Source of the DNA: Nitrospiraceae bacterium
Lineage (GTDB): Bacteria; Nitrospirota; Nitrospiria; Nitrospirales; Nitrospiraceae
Reading direction: 5' to 3'
Length of the DNA: 64,000 nt
NCBI GenBank assembly: GCA_919902505.1
Contig: CAKKRE010000022.1
Span: forward strand, 29,541 to 93,540
Under the pieces are notes generated by a model, which had not been told where the DNA came from, did not search any database, and saw only the letters and a program-made list of their open reading frames with translations. Each line of letters opens with the position of its first letter. Position 1 is the first letter of the stretch. A program made the position numbers and the translations under genes. This document shows positions 17,139-27,321 of the stretch, in pieces.

Positions 17139-17178
17139 GAGACCCTGCTTCCTTTTGGGGCAGGGTCTCTTGTTTTTT
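17139..17178 (+). terminator. Rho-independent terminator after rpmE
   Basis: The 10-bp stem GAGACCCTGC/GCAGGGTCTC (17139-17148 with 17160-17169) is followed by a TTGTTTTTT tail. It ends the rho-rpmE unit just before prfA. Confidence 0.9.
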
Positions 17179-17213
17179 GGGGTCAAGCGGGCTACGGCCG
17201 GAATGGGCGGGAC

Positions 17214-18296
17214 ATGGAAGATGGGCTGATCAAGAAGTGGGAAGGCATGGCTGCGCGCTTCCAAGAGTTGACCAATCAGCTCATGGATCCGGCTGTCCTC
17301 AATCAGCCGGGTATGATCCACAAGCTGAACAAGGAGCGGACAGAGTTGGAAGAGCCGGCGCTTCAATTCGTCGCCTACTGCGAGGCGAAGCAGCAACTAG
17401 ACGAGGTATCTGCCATGCTCCAGGACGCCTCGACAGGGGCGGACATGAAGCAGCTGTTTGTAGAAGAGAACGAGCAGCTGAAGCAACGGGTGCTGGATCT
17501 CGAAGAACAGGCCAAAGACTTTCTCACCCCGAAGGACCCACGGGACGAGAAGAATATGTTTCTCGAAATTCGAGCTGGAACGGGTGGGGATGAGGCAGCC
17601 CTGTTTGCCGGAGACCTGTTCCGGATGTACCTCAAGTATGCCGAGCGCAACCGGTTGAAGTTGGAAGTCGTCGATGCGTCTGAGACCGGAATTGGTGGTT
17701 ATCGGGAGGTGATCGCTCTACTCGAAGGGAAGGGCGCGTACGGTCGTCTCCGGTACGAAAGTGGAGTGCACCGTGTGCAGCGGGTGCCGACCACGGAAGC
17801 CAGTGGGAGAATTCATACCTCGACCGTGACGGTGGCGGTCATGCCGGAGGTGGACGAAGTCGAGGTGCATATCGATCCGAAGGATTTGCGTATCGACACG
17901 TTTTGTTCGTCAGGTGCGGGCGGGCAGAGTGTCAATACGACCTATTCGGCGGTCCGTATTACCCACATTCCAACCGGTGTGGTCGTCAGCTGCCAGGATG
18001 AACGGTCGCAGCTCAAGAATCGAACCAAAGCCATGCGGAATTTGCGGGCTCGTATCGTCGAAGCCGAGCGTGAAAAACAGGATGCGGAAATCGCGCAAAA
18101 CCGGAAATCGCAGGTGGGAACGGGTGATCGAAGCGAAAAGATCCGCACCTACAACTTCCCTCAGAACCGTGTGACCGATCATCGCATTGGCCTGACGGTC
18201 CATAAGCTCGATCAAGTCTTGGCCGGTGATCTGGAAGAGATTGTTCAGGCGCTACGCGCGCACTATGAGCATGTAGCTTCCTTGGAAGCCACATGA
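17214..18296 (+). CDS. prfA: Peptide chain release factor 1
   Basis: This 360-residue protein is the usual RF1 length. It shows the [14 protein letters not shown] segment containing the PxT-type codon recognition motif for UAA/UAG, and the catalytic GGQ loop at residues 236-238 in [12 protein letters not shown]1 hydrolyses peptidyl-tRNA at the ribosome. The ATG at 17214 gives the expected length; an earlier ATG at 17136 would run through the rpmE terminator hairpin and is rejected. Its stop overlaps the start of prmC, the methyltransferase that modifies the GGQ glutamine. Confidence 0.97.
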   Translation: MEDGLIKKWEGMAARFQELTNQLMDPAVLNQPGMIHKLNKERTELEEPALQFVAYCEAKQQLDEVSAMLQDASTGADMKQLFVEENEQLKQRVLDLEEQAKDFLTPKDPRDEKNMFLEIRAGTGGDEAALFAGDLFRMYLKYAERNRLKLEVVDASETGIGGYREVIALLEGKGAYGRLRYESGVHRVQRVPTTEASGRIHTSTVTVAVMPEVDEVEVHIDPKDLRIDTFCSSGAGGQSVNTTYSAVRITHIPTGVVVSCQDERSQLKNRTKAMRNLRARIVEAEREKQDAEIAQNRKSQVGTGDRSEKIRTYNFPQNRVTDHRIGLTVHKLDQVLAGDLEEIVQALRAHYEHVASLEAT

Positions 18297-19258
18297 GTAC
18301 GGAGCAGCTCGGCATTGCCGCCACTCCCGCAGCCACCATCCGTTCCTTGCTGGCTGAAGCTGAGCGGCGTCTGCATGCGGCCGGTATCGAGCAGCCGGCA
18401 TTGGAGGCTGCCTGGCTGTTGGAGCATGTGCTGCATCTCTCGCCGCTCATGCAGCGGGTAAAGGCCGAGCGTCCGGTGCCGGCGCTGGACTATGCGAGGG
18501 TGCAAGCGCTGGTCGCACGGCGCGCCAACCGTGAGCCGCTGCAGTATCTGCTGGGTACGCAAGAGTTTTGGGGGCGGGAATTCCGTGTCACGTCCGCGGT
18601 CCTTATTCCACGGCCGGAGAGTGTCTTATTGGTTCGAGAGGCGATCCGCCGGTGCGGGCAGAATCCCGCCGCGATAGTGGTAGATGTGGGGACCGGGTCC
18701 GGCTGTCTGGCCGTGTCGGTGGCGTCGGCCCTGCCTGCCGCGCGAGTGCTGGCGATCGATGCCTCGGCTGACGCATTGGCTGTGGCGCGGGCCAACATGG
18801 AACAACACGGACTCGATGCACGAATTGAATGTATGCAGGGAGATCTCCTTACGCCGTTGGTCGAACGTGGGTTCGCGAGTCAAATTGACGTGATGGTGTC
18901 GAATCCTCCTTATATCCCCGACCTCGACCTGATGACGCTCCAGCCTGAAGTGCGATGTTTCGAGCCGCGTTTGGCGTTAGCCGGCGGGCCCGATGGAATG
19001 GACGTGCATCGTCGGCTTCTCCAGCAAGCGCCGATCTATTTGAAAGCGGGTGGTACGCTGCTGATGGAAGTGGGCCTTGGTCAGGCGGCGTCGGTCTGCC
19101 GCGAGGCCGAGGAAAGCGGATGGTTTCGCACCTACGATGTTCTGCGGGACGAAGGTGGCATTGACCGCGTGGTCTGTTTCGAGAAAAAAGAAGAGGAGAC
19201 GAATCCTCAGAGCGGTCAACCAAGCATCCAAACGGCAACGAGCAGATCGTCTTCTTAA
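18293..19258 (+). CDS. prmC: Release factor glutamine methyltransferase
   Basis: This 321-residue PrmC/HemK protein has an N-terminal helical domain, the SAM-binding motif [11 protein letters not shown] and the catalytic NPPY motif at residues 204-207. It N5-methylates the GGQ glutamine of release factors, so its ATGA overlap with prfA fits function. The C-terminal tail after the methyltransferase fold is longer than usual and rich in Lys, Glu and Ser (about residues 295-321), probably disordered. Confidence 0.96.
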   Translation: MSTEQLGIAATPAATIRSLLAEAERRLHAAGIEQPALEAAWLLEHVLHLSPLMQRVKAERPVPALDYARVQALVARRANREPLQYLLGTQEFWGREFRVTSAVLIPRPESVLLVREAIRRCGQNPAAIVVDVGTGSGCLAVSVASALPAARVLAIDASADALAVARANMEQHGLDARIECMQGDLLTPLVERGFASQIDVMVSNPPYIPDLDLMTLQPEVRCFEPRLALAGGPDGMDVHRRLLQQAPIYLKAGGTLLMEVGLGQAASVCREAEESGWFRTYDVLRDEGGIDRVVCFEKKEEETNPQSGQPSIQTATSRSSS

Positions 19259-19263
19259 TTCTC

Positions 19264-20520
19264 ATGGACCAAATCATTATCCAGGGTGGCAGGCCGTTAC
19301 GAGGGGAAGTTCGCACCAGCGGGGCGAAAAACGCCGCATTGCCGATTCTCGCGTCGACCATTCTTGGCGGCGGGGAATGTGTGCTGTCGAATATGCCTCG
19401 GGTCGTCGATGTCCTGACGATGGGGAAGTTGCTCGGCATGTTGGGCATCGCGGTCACCCAGGAAGGTGAGCACACGGTGGTACAGGCCCACACCGTGGGT
19501 TCCACCGAAGCGCCGTACGATCTTGTTCGAACCATGCGGGCCTCCGTCTTAGTGCTGGGACCCCTGGTGGCCAGGTTGGGTGAGGCGAAGGTGTCGCTTC
19601 CAGGCGGTTGTGCGATCGGGTCTCGCCCGGTCAACTTCCACCTCGCCGGCTTGGAAAAAATGGGCGCGACCGTCGAAATCGAGCACGGCTATATTAAGGC
19701 GACCGCACGTCGTTTGAGAGGAGCGCGTATTTACTTCGATACGCCCAGCGTGACCGGTACTGAGAACCTCATGATGGCAGCCGTCCTGGCCGAGGGAACT
19801 ACGGTGCTCGAAAACGCGGCGAAAGAACCCGAAATCACCGATCTGGCCGCCTTTCTCATCAAACGCGGCGCGCGCATCACCGGGGCGGGCACGGACATGA
19901 TTACGATTGAGGGTGTGACGGAGCTGCACGGCGCGGATCATACCGTGATCCCCGACCGGATTGAGGCGGGTACCTATCTTATCGCCGGAGCCATTACCGG
20001 CGGTGAGGTGGTGGTTGATTGCTGTCGCCCGGAGCACATGGAGCCGCTGTTGGTGAAACTGCGGGAGAGTGGCGTGGAGTTGATCGAGGAAAAGGAACGG
20101 ATTCGCCTCACGGTCACCGGGCGCTTGAAAGGGACGAATGTCCGGACCAGCCCGCATCCTGGTTTTCCTACTGATATGCAGGCACAGTTTGTCGCGCTCA
20201 TGTCGGTGGCCGAGGGAACCAGCGTCGTCACGGAAACGATTTTCGAAAGCCGGTTCATGCATGTGGAGGAGTTGCGCCGTATGGGCGCGGATATTCGAGT
20301 CGAAGGGAACCGGGTGGTCATTACGGGCAAAGAACGGTTAACAGGTGCTCCGGTCATGGCCTCGGACCTTCGCGCCAGCGCCGGACTGATCGTGGCCGGG
20401 CTCGCCGCCGAGGGCACGACGGAAGTCTCGCGGGTCTATCACCTCGATCGAGGCTACGAGCGTCTCGAAGAGAAGTTCAGAGCGTTGGGCGCCAGTGTCG
20501 AGCGGAGAAAGGGGAAGTGA
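19264..20520 (+). CDS. murA: UDP-N-acetylglucosamine 1-carboxyvinyltransferase
   Basis: This 418-residue MurA catalyses the first committed step of peptidoglycan synthesis, transferring enolpyruvate from PEP to UDP-GlcNAc. Visible hallmarks are SGAKNAAL near residue 20 (Lys/Asn pair) and the mobile loop GGCAIGSRP with Cys116, the residue alkylated by fosfomycin in sensitive enzymes. It starts 5 bp after prmC, and its stop overlaps the GTG start of hisG, so peptidoglycan and histidine genes share one transcript here. Confidence 0.97.
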   Translation: MDQIIIQGGRPLRGEVRTSGAKNAALPILASTILGGGECVLSNMPRVVDVLTMGKLLGMLGIAVTQEGEHTVVQAHTVGSTEAPYDLVRTMRASVLVLGPLVARLGEAKVSLPGGCAIGSRPVNFHLAGLEKMGATVEIEHGYIKATARRLRGARIYFDTPSVTGTENLMMAAVLAEGTTVLENAAKEPEITDLAAFLIKRGARITGAGTDMITIEGVTELHGADHTVIPDRIEAGTYLIAGAITGGEVVVDCCRPEHMEPLLVKLRESGVELIEEKERIRLTVTGRLKGTNVRTSPHPGFPTDMQAQFVALMSVAEGTSVVTETIFESRFMHVEELRRMGADIRVEGNRVVITGKERLTGAPVMASDLRASAGLIVAGLAAEGTTEVSRVYHLDRGYERLEEKFRALGASVERRKGK

Positions 20521-21218
20521 CCGTGGGGGCGACGAAATCGCACAGCAAGAAGTCGCAGGGGCTGACCATTGCGCTGTCCAAGGGCAAGTTGTTGGGACCG
20601 GTGCTGTACCTGCTGAAGCAAGCCGGCTACTATAGCCCCGGCCTGTCGACGGAGAGCCGTAAGTTGGTGTTTGCCTGTTCGTCCAACGATGCCACCTTTC
20701 TCATCGTCAGGCCAACCGATGTGCCCACCTATGTTGAGCACGGAGCGGCGGATGTCGGAGTGGTGGGCAAAGACGTGTTACTGGAGCAGGGCAGCGACGT
20801 CTATGAGCCGTTGGATTTGAAGGTCGGAGCGTGTAGAATCTCGGTCGCCGCGCTGCAGGGGCAACCCTCGCCGGACCGGTGGTCGTCGAAGATTCGGGTG
20901 GCGACGAAGTACCCCAACGTCACCGAGCGGTATTTCAATCAGCGCGGGGTGCCGGTCGAAATTGTGAAATTGTACGGGTCTATCGAACTCGCGCCGATTG
21001 TCGGATTAGCCGATCGGATCGTCGATTTGGTTGAAACAGGCAGCACCCTCAAGGCGCATGACCTGGCAGAGGTTGAGGTGATCACGCACTCGACTGCCAG
21101 GCTGATTGTGAATCGAGCCAGCCTCAAATTGAAACATGAACCGCTCAAGGTGTTGATCGAGCGGTTGCGCGCCGCGGTGGGGCAAGAAGATAGCGGCCGG
21201 GCCGCATCGGGCGCATAA
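20517..21218 (+). CDS. hisG: ATP phosphoribosyltransferase, short form
   Basis: This 233-residue HisG makes phosphoribosyl-ATP, step one of histidine synthesis. It contains [10 protein letters not shown] at the start of the fold, and the loop ending [27 protein letters not shown] that binds PRPP. Long-form enzymes (about 290-300 residues) have an extra C-terminal regulatory domain, absent here. Short forms normally need HisZ, and no hisZ is in this window. The N-terminus has about 15 extra basic residues. The start GTG at 20517 overlaps the murA stop; a GTG at 20523 is also possible. Confidence 0.95.
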   Translation: MTVGATKSHSKKSQGLTIALSKGKLLGPVLYLLKQAGYYSPGLSTESRKLVFACSSNDATFLIVRPTDVPTYVEHGAADVGVVGKDVLLEQGSDVYEPLDLKVGACRISVAALQGQPSPDRWSSKIRVATKYPNVTERYFNQRGVPVEIVKLYGSIELAPIVGLADRIVDLVETGSTLKAHDLAEVEVITHSTARLIVNRASLKLKHEPLKVLIERLRAAVGQEDSGRAASGA

Positions 21219-21269
21219 GACATAAGTCTCTGACTTTGTGGCGGGTGTCGAAGTAGCGGAACGGATGAT

Positions 21270-22553
21270 ATGACCATTCTGGCGAGCACCGATCGGGCGT
21301 ATGGCAAGGCGTTGCGAAAAATCGTGACCCGCTCGCGCACTCAAGGCGCAGGTGTGGAGAAGAGCGTGCGCACGATTCTGAAGGCCGTGGAGCGGGGCGG
21401 AGATCGTGCAGTCCTCCGGTATACGAAGAAGTTCGATCGGCTGTCCTTGAAGCTCGATCACATGCGTGTAACCCCCGAAGAGATCAAGGAGGCCTACTAC
21501 CACATTCGCAAGGATGAGGGGGACTCCTTGCGCTATGCCGCAGAACGTGTACGACAATTCCATGAGCGTCAGCGCACCAAAACCTGGATGTATCAGGAAC
21601 AGAACGCCACACTCGGTCAGATGGTCACGCCCCTGGACGCCGTCGGCGTGTATGTGCCGGGCGGCAAGGCCGTCTATCCCTCGTCGGTGCTGATGTGTGC
21701 GATTCCCGCAAAAGTGGCTGGTGTTCGGCGCATCGTCATGTGCACCCCGACCCCGAAAGGGGAGATCAATCCCTATCTATTGGTGGCCGCGGATATTGCC
21801 GGTGTCGATGAAATCTATCGCGTAGGCGGTGTGCAGGCAATCGGCGCGATGGCGTTCGGGACGAAGACCATCGCCAAGGTCGACAAAATTGTGGGTCCCG
21901 GGAATATTTTCGTCGCCACGGCCAAGCGGCTACTCTATGGCACCGTCGGTATCGATATGGTGGCCGGTCCCAGTGAGTTGCTAGTCGTAGCGGATGATGA
22001 CGCCAAGCCGGCACATGTGGCGGCGGATCTGCTCTGTGAGGCGGAACATGACGAAGATGCGCAGGTGTATCTGGTCACGACCTCCGCCTCGCTGGCCAAA
22101 GAGGTGGTGCGATTGATCCAGGTGCAATTGAAGGGCTTGCAGCGAGAAAAAATTGCGGCGAAGTCGATTGCCCGGCATTTTGTAGCATTCGTCGTTCCTA
22201 CCATGGATGAAGCCATTGAGGTGGCGAATGCGATTGCGCCCGAGCATTTGACCCTCTCGGTTGATCGGCCGTTCGATTATTTGGAGCAGGTGCGGCATGC
22301 CGGGGCCCTGTTTCTTGGCCGCTACACGCCACCTGCGGTGGCGGATTACGTCGCCGGTCCGAACCACGTGTTGCCGACCGGGGCGACGGCCCGCTTCTTT
22401 TCGCCGTTGTCGGTCGGCGATTACGTGAAGGTGAGCAACATCGTGCATTACACCAAGGAAGAGTTGACGAAAGCCAAGGATCATATCGTCCGACTGGCGC
22501 ATATCGAGGGCTTCGATGCGCACGCCAAATCAGCCCAAAGCAGGTTCGCATGA
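21270..22553 (+). CDS. hisD: Histidinol dehydrogenase
   Basis: This 427-residue zinc enzyme oxidises L-histidinol to histidine in two NAD-dependent steps. The family signature runs through [31 protein letters not shown] and [14 protein letters not shown]; the C-terminal GPNHVLPTG and the [11 protein letters not shown] tail are also present. It lies 51 bp after hisG and its stop overlaps hisB as ATGA. The length is normal. Confidence 0.97.
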   Translation: MTILASTDRAYGKALRKIVTRSRTQGAGVEKSVRTILKAVERGGDRAVLRYTKKFDRLSLKLDHMRVTPEEIKEAYYHIRKDEGDSLRYAAERVRQFHERQRTKTWMYQEQNATLGQMVTPLDAVGVYVPGGKAVYPSSVLMCAIPAKVAGVRRIVMCTPTPKGEINPYLLVAADIAGVDEIYRVGGVQAIGAMAFGTKTIAKVDKIVGPGNIFVATAKRLLYGTVGIDMVAGPSELLVVADDDAKPAHVAADLLCEAEHDEDAQVYLVTTSASLAKEVVRLIQVQLKGLQREKIAAKSIARHFVAFVVPTMDEAIEVANAIAPEHLTLSVDRPFDYLEQVRHAGALFLGRYTPPAVADYVAGPNHVLPTGATARFFSPLSVGDYVKVSNIVHYTKEELTKAKDHIVRLAHIEGFDAHAKSAQSRFA

Positions 22554-23155
22554 AAAAGAACGACGCTCCAAGGCAGGCCTCGCTTCACCGCGCCACGAAG
22601 GAAACGGATATCCGCGTTGACTGGAGTCTGGACGGCACCGGGCAGGGGGCGGTCGACACCTCCATCCGGTTCTTCGACCACATGCTCGATCTCCTCGCCA
22701 AGCATGGGTTCTTCGACCTGACGGTTCAGGCCAAGGGCGATATCGAAATCGACGAACACCACACCGTAGAGGATGTCGGGATTGTCATGGGGAAGGTCCT
22801 GCACCAGGCGTTGGGTGAAAAGGCGGGGATCAAGCGATTCGGATTCGCCTCGGTCCCGTTGGATGAAACCCTCGCGCAGGTGACGGTTGATTTGAGCGGG
22901 CGCCCCTACCTCGTGTACAACGTCAATTTGCCGGATCGAAAGATTAAGACCTTCGATCTCGGCCTGTTCGAGGATTTTTTTCAGGCCTTCGTGACCCACG
23001 GTGGGTTGAATCTGCACGTGAATCTCCAATACGGACGCAATCCGCACCACATCATGGAAGCTATCTTCAAGGCGTTGGCCCGAGCGTTGGATCAAGCCAC
23101 CACGTTGGAAGAGCGTTTGTCAGGGGCCGTCCTCTCCACGAAGGGAAGCCTGTAA
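22550..23155 (+). CDS. hisB: Imidazoleglycerol-phosphate dehydratase (monofunctional)
   Basis: This 201-residue dehydratase removes water from imidazole glycerol phosphate. Manganese-binding histidine motifs are visible: [23 protein letters not shown] and [17 protein letters not shown]. It lacks the N-terminal histidinol-phosphatase domain of the enterobacterial bifunctional HisB, so the phosphatase must be encoded elsewhere. It starts inside the hisD stop. Confidence 0.97.
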   Translation: MKKNDAPRQASLHRATKETDIRVDWSLDGTGQGAVDTSIRFFDHMLDLLAKHGFFDLTVQAKGDIEIDEHHTVEDVGIVMGKVLHQALGEKAGIKRFGFASVPLDETLAQVTVDLSGRPYLVYNVNLPDRKIKTFDLGLFEDFFQAFVTHGGLNLHVNLQYGRNPHHIMEAIFKALARALDQATTLEERLSGAVLSTKGSL

Positions 23156-23242
23156 GTGATACCGGTGGCGTGAGAGGGGGCAGTGTCTGCCATCCTGTCT
23201 GTCGTCCACCAAGTCCCCACGGGCTGTCTCCGAACGCAATAT

Positions 23243-23851
23243 ATGATTGCCATCATCGATTACGGCATGGGTAATTTGCGGAGTGTCTCCAAGGCCTTTG
23301 AGGCGATGGGGCATCACGCGGTGGTCACGCGCGAGGCCCGTGTCGTTGCTGATGCCAGTCACGTGGTGTTGCCCGGCGTGGGGGCCTTCGGGGATTGCAT
23401 GGCGAATCTGGAGCGGTATGAATTAATCGCGCCGATTCACGCCGCCGTTCAATCCGGAAAACCTTTTCTCGGTATTTGCCTGGGGCTGCAATTGCTGTTC
23501 ACGGAGAGTGAAGAGTTCGGGGTGCACGCAGGTCTCGGCATCATTCCGGGTCGGGTGAAAAAATTTGTGCTGGAACCGTCGCTGAAGGTGCCGCATATGG
23601 GGTGGAACGACATTCACATCGTGCGGTCCGCCCCTCCGTTTGCAGGCATCGCGACCGGCAGCTATTGTTATTTTGTGCATTCCTACTACGTTGAGCCGGT
23701 TGAGCCCTCGGTGATCGCCACCGTGACCGAGTACGGGCGGTCCTTTGCGTCCGCCGTGTGGAAAGACAATGTCGTCGCCTGCCAGTTTCATCCTGAAAAA
23801 AGCCAAGCTGTCGGACTTCAAGTGATCAAGAACTTCGGGGCCTGGACGTGA
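23243..23851 (+). CDS. hisH: Imidazole glycerol phosphate synthase, glutaminase subunit
   Basis: This 202-residue class I glutamine amidotransferase supplies ammonia to HisF. The catalytic Cys79 lies in FLGICLGLQLLF, and the His/Glu pair in QFHPEKSQ near the C-terminus. The ATG at 23243 gives the classical MIAIIDYGMGN start; the frame is open to 23183, but that extension has no ribosome site. Its stop overlaps the GTG of a lipoprotein gene that interrupts the usual hisH-hisA order. Confidence 0.96.
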   Translation: MIAIIDYGMGNLRSVSKAFEAMGHHAVVTREARVVADASHVVLPGVGAFGDCMANLERYELIAPIHAAVQSGKPFLGICLGLQLLFTESEEFGVHAGLGIIPGRVKKFVLEPSLKVPHMGWNDIHIVRSAPPFAGIATGSYCYFVHSYYVEPVEPSVIATVTEYGRSFASAVWKDNVVACQFHPEKSQAVGLQVIKNFGAWT

Positions 23852-24582
23852 GAGGCTGGTCTGTGCGGGCGCTATTGATTCCGATGACGCTGCTGCTTCT
23901 GACGGGCTGCAGCGGGACGAAAGTCACGTCCAAAGCTTCGTCGCAGCTAGGCAAGTATCAGGTCCGCACCATCGCTCTCATTCCATTTGAAACCATGGCG
24001 ACTCCTCAAGCGATCGAGGCGTCCGGGCCCGCGTTTCCCGTCCCGTCCGGCGCACGACGGTCTGATATGGCTGTCGGGGTCCCTCCGACGACCGATCAAG
24101 CCGTGCGCCAGACTCATCGCGTGCCGGCCTCCGCTGGTGAGAAAGTCACCGATCTGATGTGGGCGAAACTCAAAGCCCGATCCGGGTTACAACTGCTCTC
24201 CCCCAACGAATCGGCAAGGGTTGCGCGGGAAGTTTCCGGGGGGACCGCGACGGACACAATGCCGGCCCACAAGATTGCTCAACGACTCGGAGCCGATGCG
24301 GCACTCAGCGGCAAGGTGCTTGTCTATCAGGAACGTGTCGGCAGTCGGCTTGGCGCGGACCCACCGGCCGCCGTGGGATTCGAGGTGAAGCTGGTAGCGC
24401 CCGACGGCATGGTCCTGTGGGAGGGCAACTACTATGAAAAGCAACGGCCGATGACGGAAGACTTTTTAGGCTTTGTCCAGCGCTATGGCGTGTTTGTCAC
24501 TGCCGAAGAGTTGGCCGCGTATGGAGCGGAGGAATTGGCGGATGCGTTTCCATATGGCGGCGCAGCAGGCGGGGGAAAATGA
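23848..24582 (+). CDS. Lipoprotein of unknown function inside the his operon
   Basis: This 244-residue protein starts at a GTG overlapping the hisH stop. The N-terminus is basic, then hydrophobic (ALLIPMTLLLLTGC) with a clear lipobox, so it should be anchored in the envelope. The mature part has the segment VRTIALIPFETMATP, a low-complexity proline/alanine region, and a C-terminal part (KIAQRLGADAALSGKVLVYQERVG) resembling proteins of the GNA1162/CsgG-like 'penicillin-binding lipoprotein' type, which also sense or build envelope assemblies; this likeness is by eye only. It has no known link to histidine synthesis. Confidence 0.85.
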   Translation: MRGWSVRALLIPMTLLLLTGCSGTKVTSKASSQLGKYQVRTIALIPFETMATPQAIEASGPAFPVPSGARRSDMAVGVPPTTDQAVRQTHRVPASAGEKVTDLMWAKLKARSGLQLLSPNESARVAREVSGGTATDTMPAHKIAQRLGADAALSGKVLVYQERVGSRLGADPPAAVGFEVKLVAPDGMVLWEGNYYEKQRPMTEDFLGFVQRYGVFVTAEELAAYGAEELADAFPYGGAAGGGK

Positions 24583-24604
24583 ACGTGTTGCGACAGGTGC
24601 TGTC

Positions 24605-25330
24605 ATGCGTGTGATTCCGGCGATTGATCTCAAAGACGGCCGCTGTGTCCGATTGCGGCAGGGCGACATGGCCGCTGAAACGGTGTACTCAGAGGACGTG
24701 CCTTCGGTGGCCGGCCGCTGGCAGCAGCAAGGCGCCGATCTCATTCATGTCGTCGATCTGAACGGAGCCGTCGATGGGGAGCCGAAGAATCTTCCCCAGA
24801 TCGAAGCGGTGATGAAGACAGTCAGCGTGAAGGTGCAAGTGGGGGGTGGGATCCGGACCATTGAGACCGTGCGGCGATATCTCCATGCGGGTGTGGCGCG
24901 CGTGGTCCTGGGGACGGCCGCCCTTATGGATCGAACGTTTCTGGCGCAGGCCTGTCAGGAGTTCCCTCGGCGTATTTTGTTGGGACTCGACGCGCGAGAC
25001 GGGAAGGTCGCGGTGAAGGGCTGGACGGCGGTGTCCGAGACCAAGGCCATCGATCTTCTCAAAGAACTTGCTGGTCTTGAACTGGGGGCCGTCATTTATA
25101 CCGATATTGCGCGGGATGGAATGCTGAATGGGCCGAACCTGACGGCGTTGCGAGAAGTCGTCGATTGTTCGTCGTTTCCCGTCATCGCGTCCGGTGGCAT
25201 CACGCGTGTGGAAGATCTGCGGGCGGTGCACGCGCTCGGTCCTCGCGTGGAGGGCGCCATCGTCGGCAAGGCCCTCTACGACGGGAAATTGGACTATGCA
25301 GCAGCGGTTGCAGCCATCGGGAAACGTTGA
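24605..25330 (+). CDS. hisA: Phosphoribosylformimino-AICAR phosphate isomerase
   Basis: This 241-residue TIM barrel performs the Amadori rearrangement of ProFAR. It opens with VIPAIDLKDGRCVRL and contains VQVGGGIRT and the second phosphate site IASGGIT; the catalytic aspartates are in AIDLKDG and YTDIARDG. The start at 24605 is chosen because it gives the conserved N-terminus; the longer open frame overlaps the lipoprotein gene. It lies 22 bp after that gene. Confidence 0.96.
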   Translation: MRVIPAIDLKDGRCVRLRQGDMAAETVYSEDVPSVAGRWQQQGADLIHVVDLNGAVDGEPKNLPQIEAVMKTVSVKVQVGGGIRTIETVRRYLHAGVARVVLGTAALMDRTFLAQACQEFPRRILLGLDARDGKVAVKGWTAVSETKAIDLLKELAGLELGAVIYTDIARDGMLNGPNLTALREVVDCSSFPVIASGGITRVEDLRAVHALGPRVEGAIVGKALYDGKLDYAAAVAAIGKR

Positions 25331-25383
25331 GGACCTTGCATGCGGCTGGACGAAAATAGCACCGGCTCGTTTCACGAACCTCT

Positions 25384-26154
25384 ATGCTGACTAAGCGCAT
25401 CATTCCCTGTTTGGATGTGAAGGATGGTCGAGTCGTCAAAGGCGTGAGCTTCGTGAATTTGCGGGATGCCGGCGATCCGGTCGAGGTGGCTACCATCTAT
25501 GATCGCGAAGGTGCGGACGAATTGTGTTTTCTGGATATCACCGCCTCACACGAAAACCGCAAGACCATCATCGATGTAGTGGAGCAAACCGCCGCTCGTG
25601 TGTTTATGCCGCTCACGGTCGGAGGCGGGGTGCGTACGCTGGATGACATTCGGACCTTGCTCAATGCCGGGGCCGACAAAGTCAGCATCAACACCACGGC
25701 GGTGCAGCAGCCGGAATTTGTTCGCGAGGCCGCCCAGCGATTCGGTACGCAGTGCATCGTGGTGGCGATCGACGCCAAACAGTCCGGTCAGGCGGCTCGC
25801 TGGGAAGTGTTCACCCACGGCGGACGAAAACCGACCGGCCTGGACGCAGTCGAGTGGGCGCAACGGATGGAAGGCTACGGGGCCGGAGAGATCCTCCTGA
25901 CCAGCATGGACCAGGACGGTCGCCAGAACGGGTATGATTTGGCGTTGACTGCGGCGGTTTCGGAGCGTCTCTCGATTCCGGTGATCGCCTCGGGCGGGGT
26001 GGGGACCTTGGAGCATCTCTACGACGGGTTGGTGCAGGGGAAAGCGGATGCCGTCCTGGCCGCCTCGATCTTCCACTATCGTACCCATACCATTCAGGAG
26101 GCCAAGGCCTATCTACGAGACCGCGGGGTGCCGGTTCGACTGGGACCAGCCTAG
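25384..26154 (+). CDS. hisF: Imidazole glycerol phosphate synthase, cyclase subunit
   Basis: This 256-residue TIM barrel pairs with HisH. It shows the conserved start [20 protein letters not shown], catalytic Asp11 and a later aspartate in TSMDQDG, and the phosphate loops VGGGVRT and IASGGVG. It uses ammonia from HisH to make imidazole glycerol phosphate and AICAR. It lies 53 bp after hisA and is followed immediately by hisIE with no gap. Confidence 0.97.
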   Translation: MLTKRIIPCLDVKDGRVVKGVSFVNLRDAGDPVEVATIYDREGADELCFLDITASHENRKTIIDVVEQTAARVFMPLTVGGGVRTLDDIRTLLNAGADKVSINTTAVQQPEFVREAAQRFGTQCIVVAIDAKQSGQAARWEVFTHGGRKPTGLDAVEWAQRMEGYGAGEILLTSMDQDGRQNGYDLALTAAVSERLSIPVIASGGVGTLEHLYDGLVQGKADAVLAASIFHYRTHTIQEAKAYLRDRGVPVRLGPA

Positions 26155-26853
26155 ATGGAGCAGCATGTGATGTCGAAAGAGAATCGGGGCATGACGTTTG
26201 ACGGACAAGGGTTGATTCCCGCCGTGATTCAAGATTGGTTGGATGGCACCGTGTTGATGGTCGGGTACATGAATCAGGAGGCCATCACCAAAACGATTCA
26301 GACGAGATCCGTTCACTTTTGGAGCCGGTCTCGCCGAAAGTTGTGGGAGAAGGGCGAAACGTCCGGGCATTTCCTCAAGGTGAAGGATCTCTTTGTCGAT
26401 TGTGATCGTGACACGATTCTCGTGAAGGCCGAACCTGTCGGGCCGACCTGCCATACCGGTGAACGCGCCTGCTTTTTCGCCCGGATGACGGAAGAGGGGC
26501 AGGCCGGTGAGGAGAAGACCCAGGATGCCGGTGGGGGGATCTTGGATCGGGTGTACCAGACCATACTGACGCGCAAGGCCAGTCCGCAGCCCGACTCCTA
26601 TGTGTCGAAATTATTGCAGGGCGGAGCCGATCGCATTCTCAAGAAGGTTGCAGAAGAGGCGGGAGAGGTGATTATCGCCGCAAAGAATCAGAAGCGGGAA
26701 GAGATCATCTATGAGACAGCCGATCTGCTCTTTCACACCCTGCTGGTGCTGGGGTACCACGATGTGACGCTGAATGAGGTGTACCGTGAACTAGGGACTC
26801 GCTTCGGAAAGTCCGGGATACGGCCCTCGCCTGAGGGGGGATCGCGTGGATAA
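26155..26853 (+). CDS. hisIE: Bifunctional phosphoribosyl-AMP cyclohydrolase / phosphoribosyl-ATP pyrophosphatase
   Basis: This 232-residue fusion joins HisI (about residues 1-115: LMVGYMNQEA, HFWSRSR, LWEKGETSGH, DCDRD, GPTCHTG with metal-binding Cys residues) to HisE (about 125-225: DSYVSKLLQGG, KKVAEEAGEV, YETADLLFH). Together they convert PR-ATP to ProFAR, steps two and three. The start codon abuts the hisF stop. Fused HisIE is common in bacteria. Confidence 0.96.
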   Translation: MEQHVMSKENRGMTFDGQGLIPAVIQDWLDGTVLMVGYMNQEAITKTIQTRSVHFWSRSRRKLWEKGETSGHFLKVKDLFVDCDRDTILVKAEPVGPTCHTGERACFFARMTEEGQAGEEKTQDAGGGILDRVYQTILTRKASPQPDSYVSKLLQGGADRILKKVAEEAGEVIIAAKNQKREEIIYETADLLFHTLLVLGYHDVTLNEVYRELGTRFGKSGIRPSPEGGSRG

Positions 26854-27190
26854 CTGTATCTTTTGTCGCATTGTCGAAGGCGGTATTCCGGCCAAAATTG
26901 TGTGTCAGGATGATCAGGTTCTGGCATTCGAAGACATCAATGCGCAGGCCCCGGTCCATATCCTGGTCATTCCGAAACGCCACGTGGCCGCTGTCCAAGA
27001 CTGTCGAGAGGGAGACCGGGCGCTATTGGGGCATCTGCTATTGACCTGCTCAAAAGTCGCCGGCATGAAGAACCTGACCGAATCCGGCTATCGGATCGTC
27101 ACGAACACGGGCGCGGAGAGCGGGCAGACCGTGTTTCATCTCCATCTTCATGTGCTCGGCGGGAGGCACATGGCCTGGCCTCCGGGATAA
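26846..27190 (+). CDS. HIT family (HinT-like) nucleotide-binding protein
   Basis: This 114-residue protein has an N-terminal CIFCRIVEGGIPAK and the histidine triad HLHLHVLGG near the C-terminus, plus a Trp-Pro-Pro-Gly tail, as in HinT purine nucleoside phosphoramidases. It starts at a GTG that overlaps the hisIE stop by eight bases, so it closes the his transcript. Histidine-operon linkage of HIT genes is seen in several other bacterial groups. Confidence 0.93.
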   Translation: MDNCIFCRIVEGGIPAKIVCQDDQVLAFEDINAQAPVHILVIPKRHVAAVQDCREGDRALLGHLLLTCSKVAGMKNLTESGYRIVTNTGAESGQTVFHLHLHVLGGRHMAWPPG

Positions 27191-27207
27191 TCCGCTCCTC
27201 TCCTCGA

Positions 27208-27237
27208 TTGACACTCATGCAGACCGTTTGTTAGGGT
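27208..27237 (+). promoter_or_regulatory. Putative promoter upstream of dnaG-rpoD
   Basis: TTGACA at 27208-27213 and TAGGGT at 27232-27237 are spaced by 18 bp in the gap between the HIT gene and dnaG. The -35 is perfect and the -10 is weak. It would make dnaG-rpoD independent of the his transcript. Confidence 0.5.
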
Positions 27238-27321
27238 GAACGGTCAACTTTCAATCGCGCTCAATGCACTCCAGCCGGCTGCAGTCTGGTTGGATCCCTG
27301 CGGGCACAAGCGAGGACCGCC

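Noticed and set aside
17136..17213. Longer N-terminus for release factor 1
   Set aside because: It would run through the rpmE terminator hairpin, and RF1 has its standard 360 residues from 17214.
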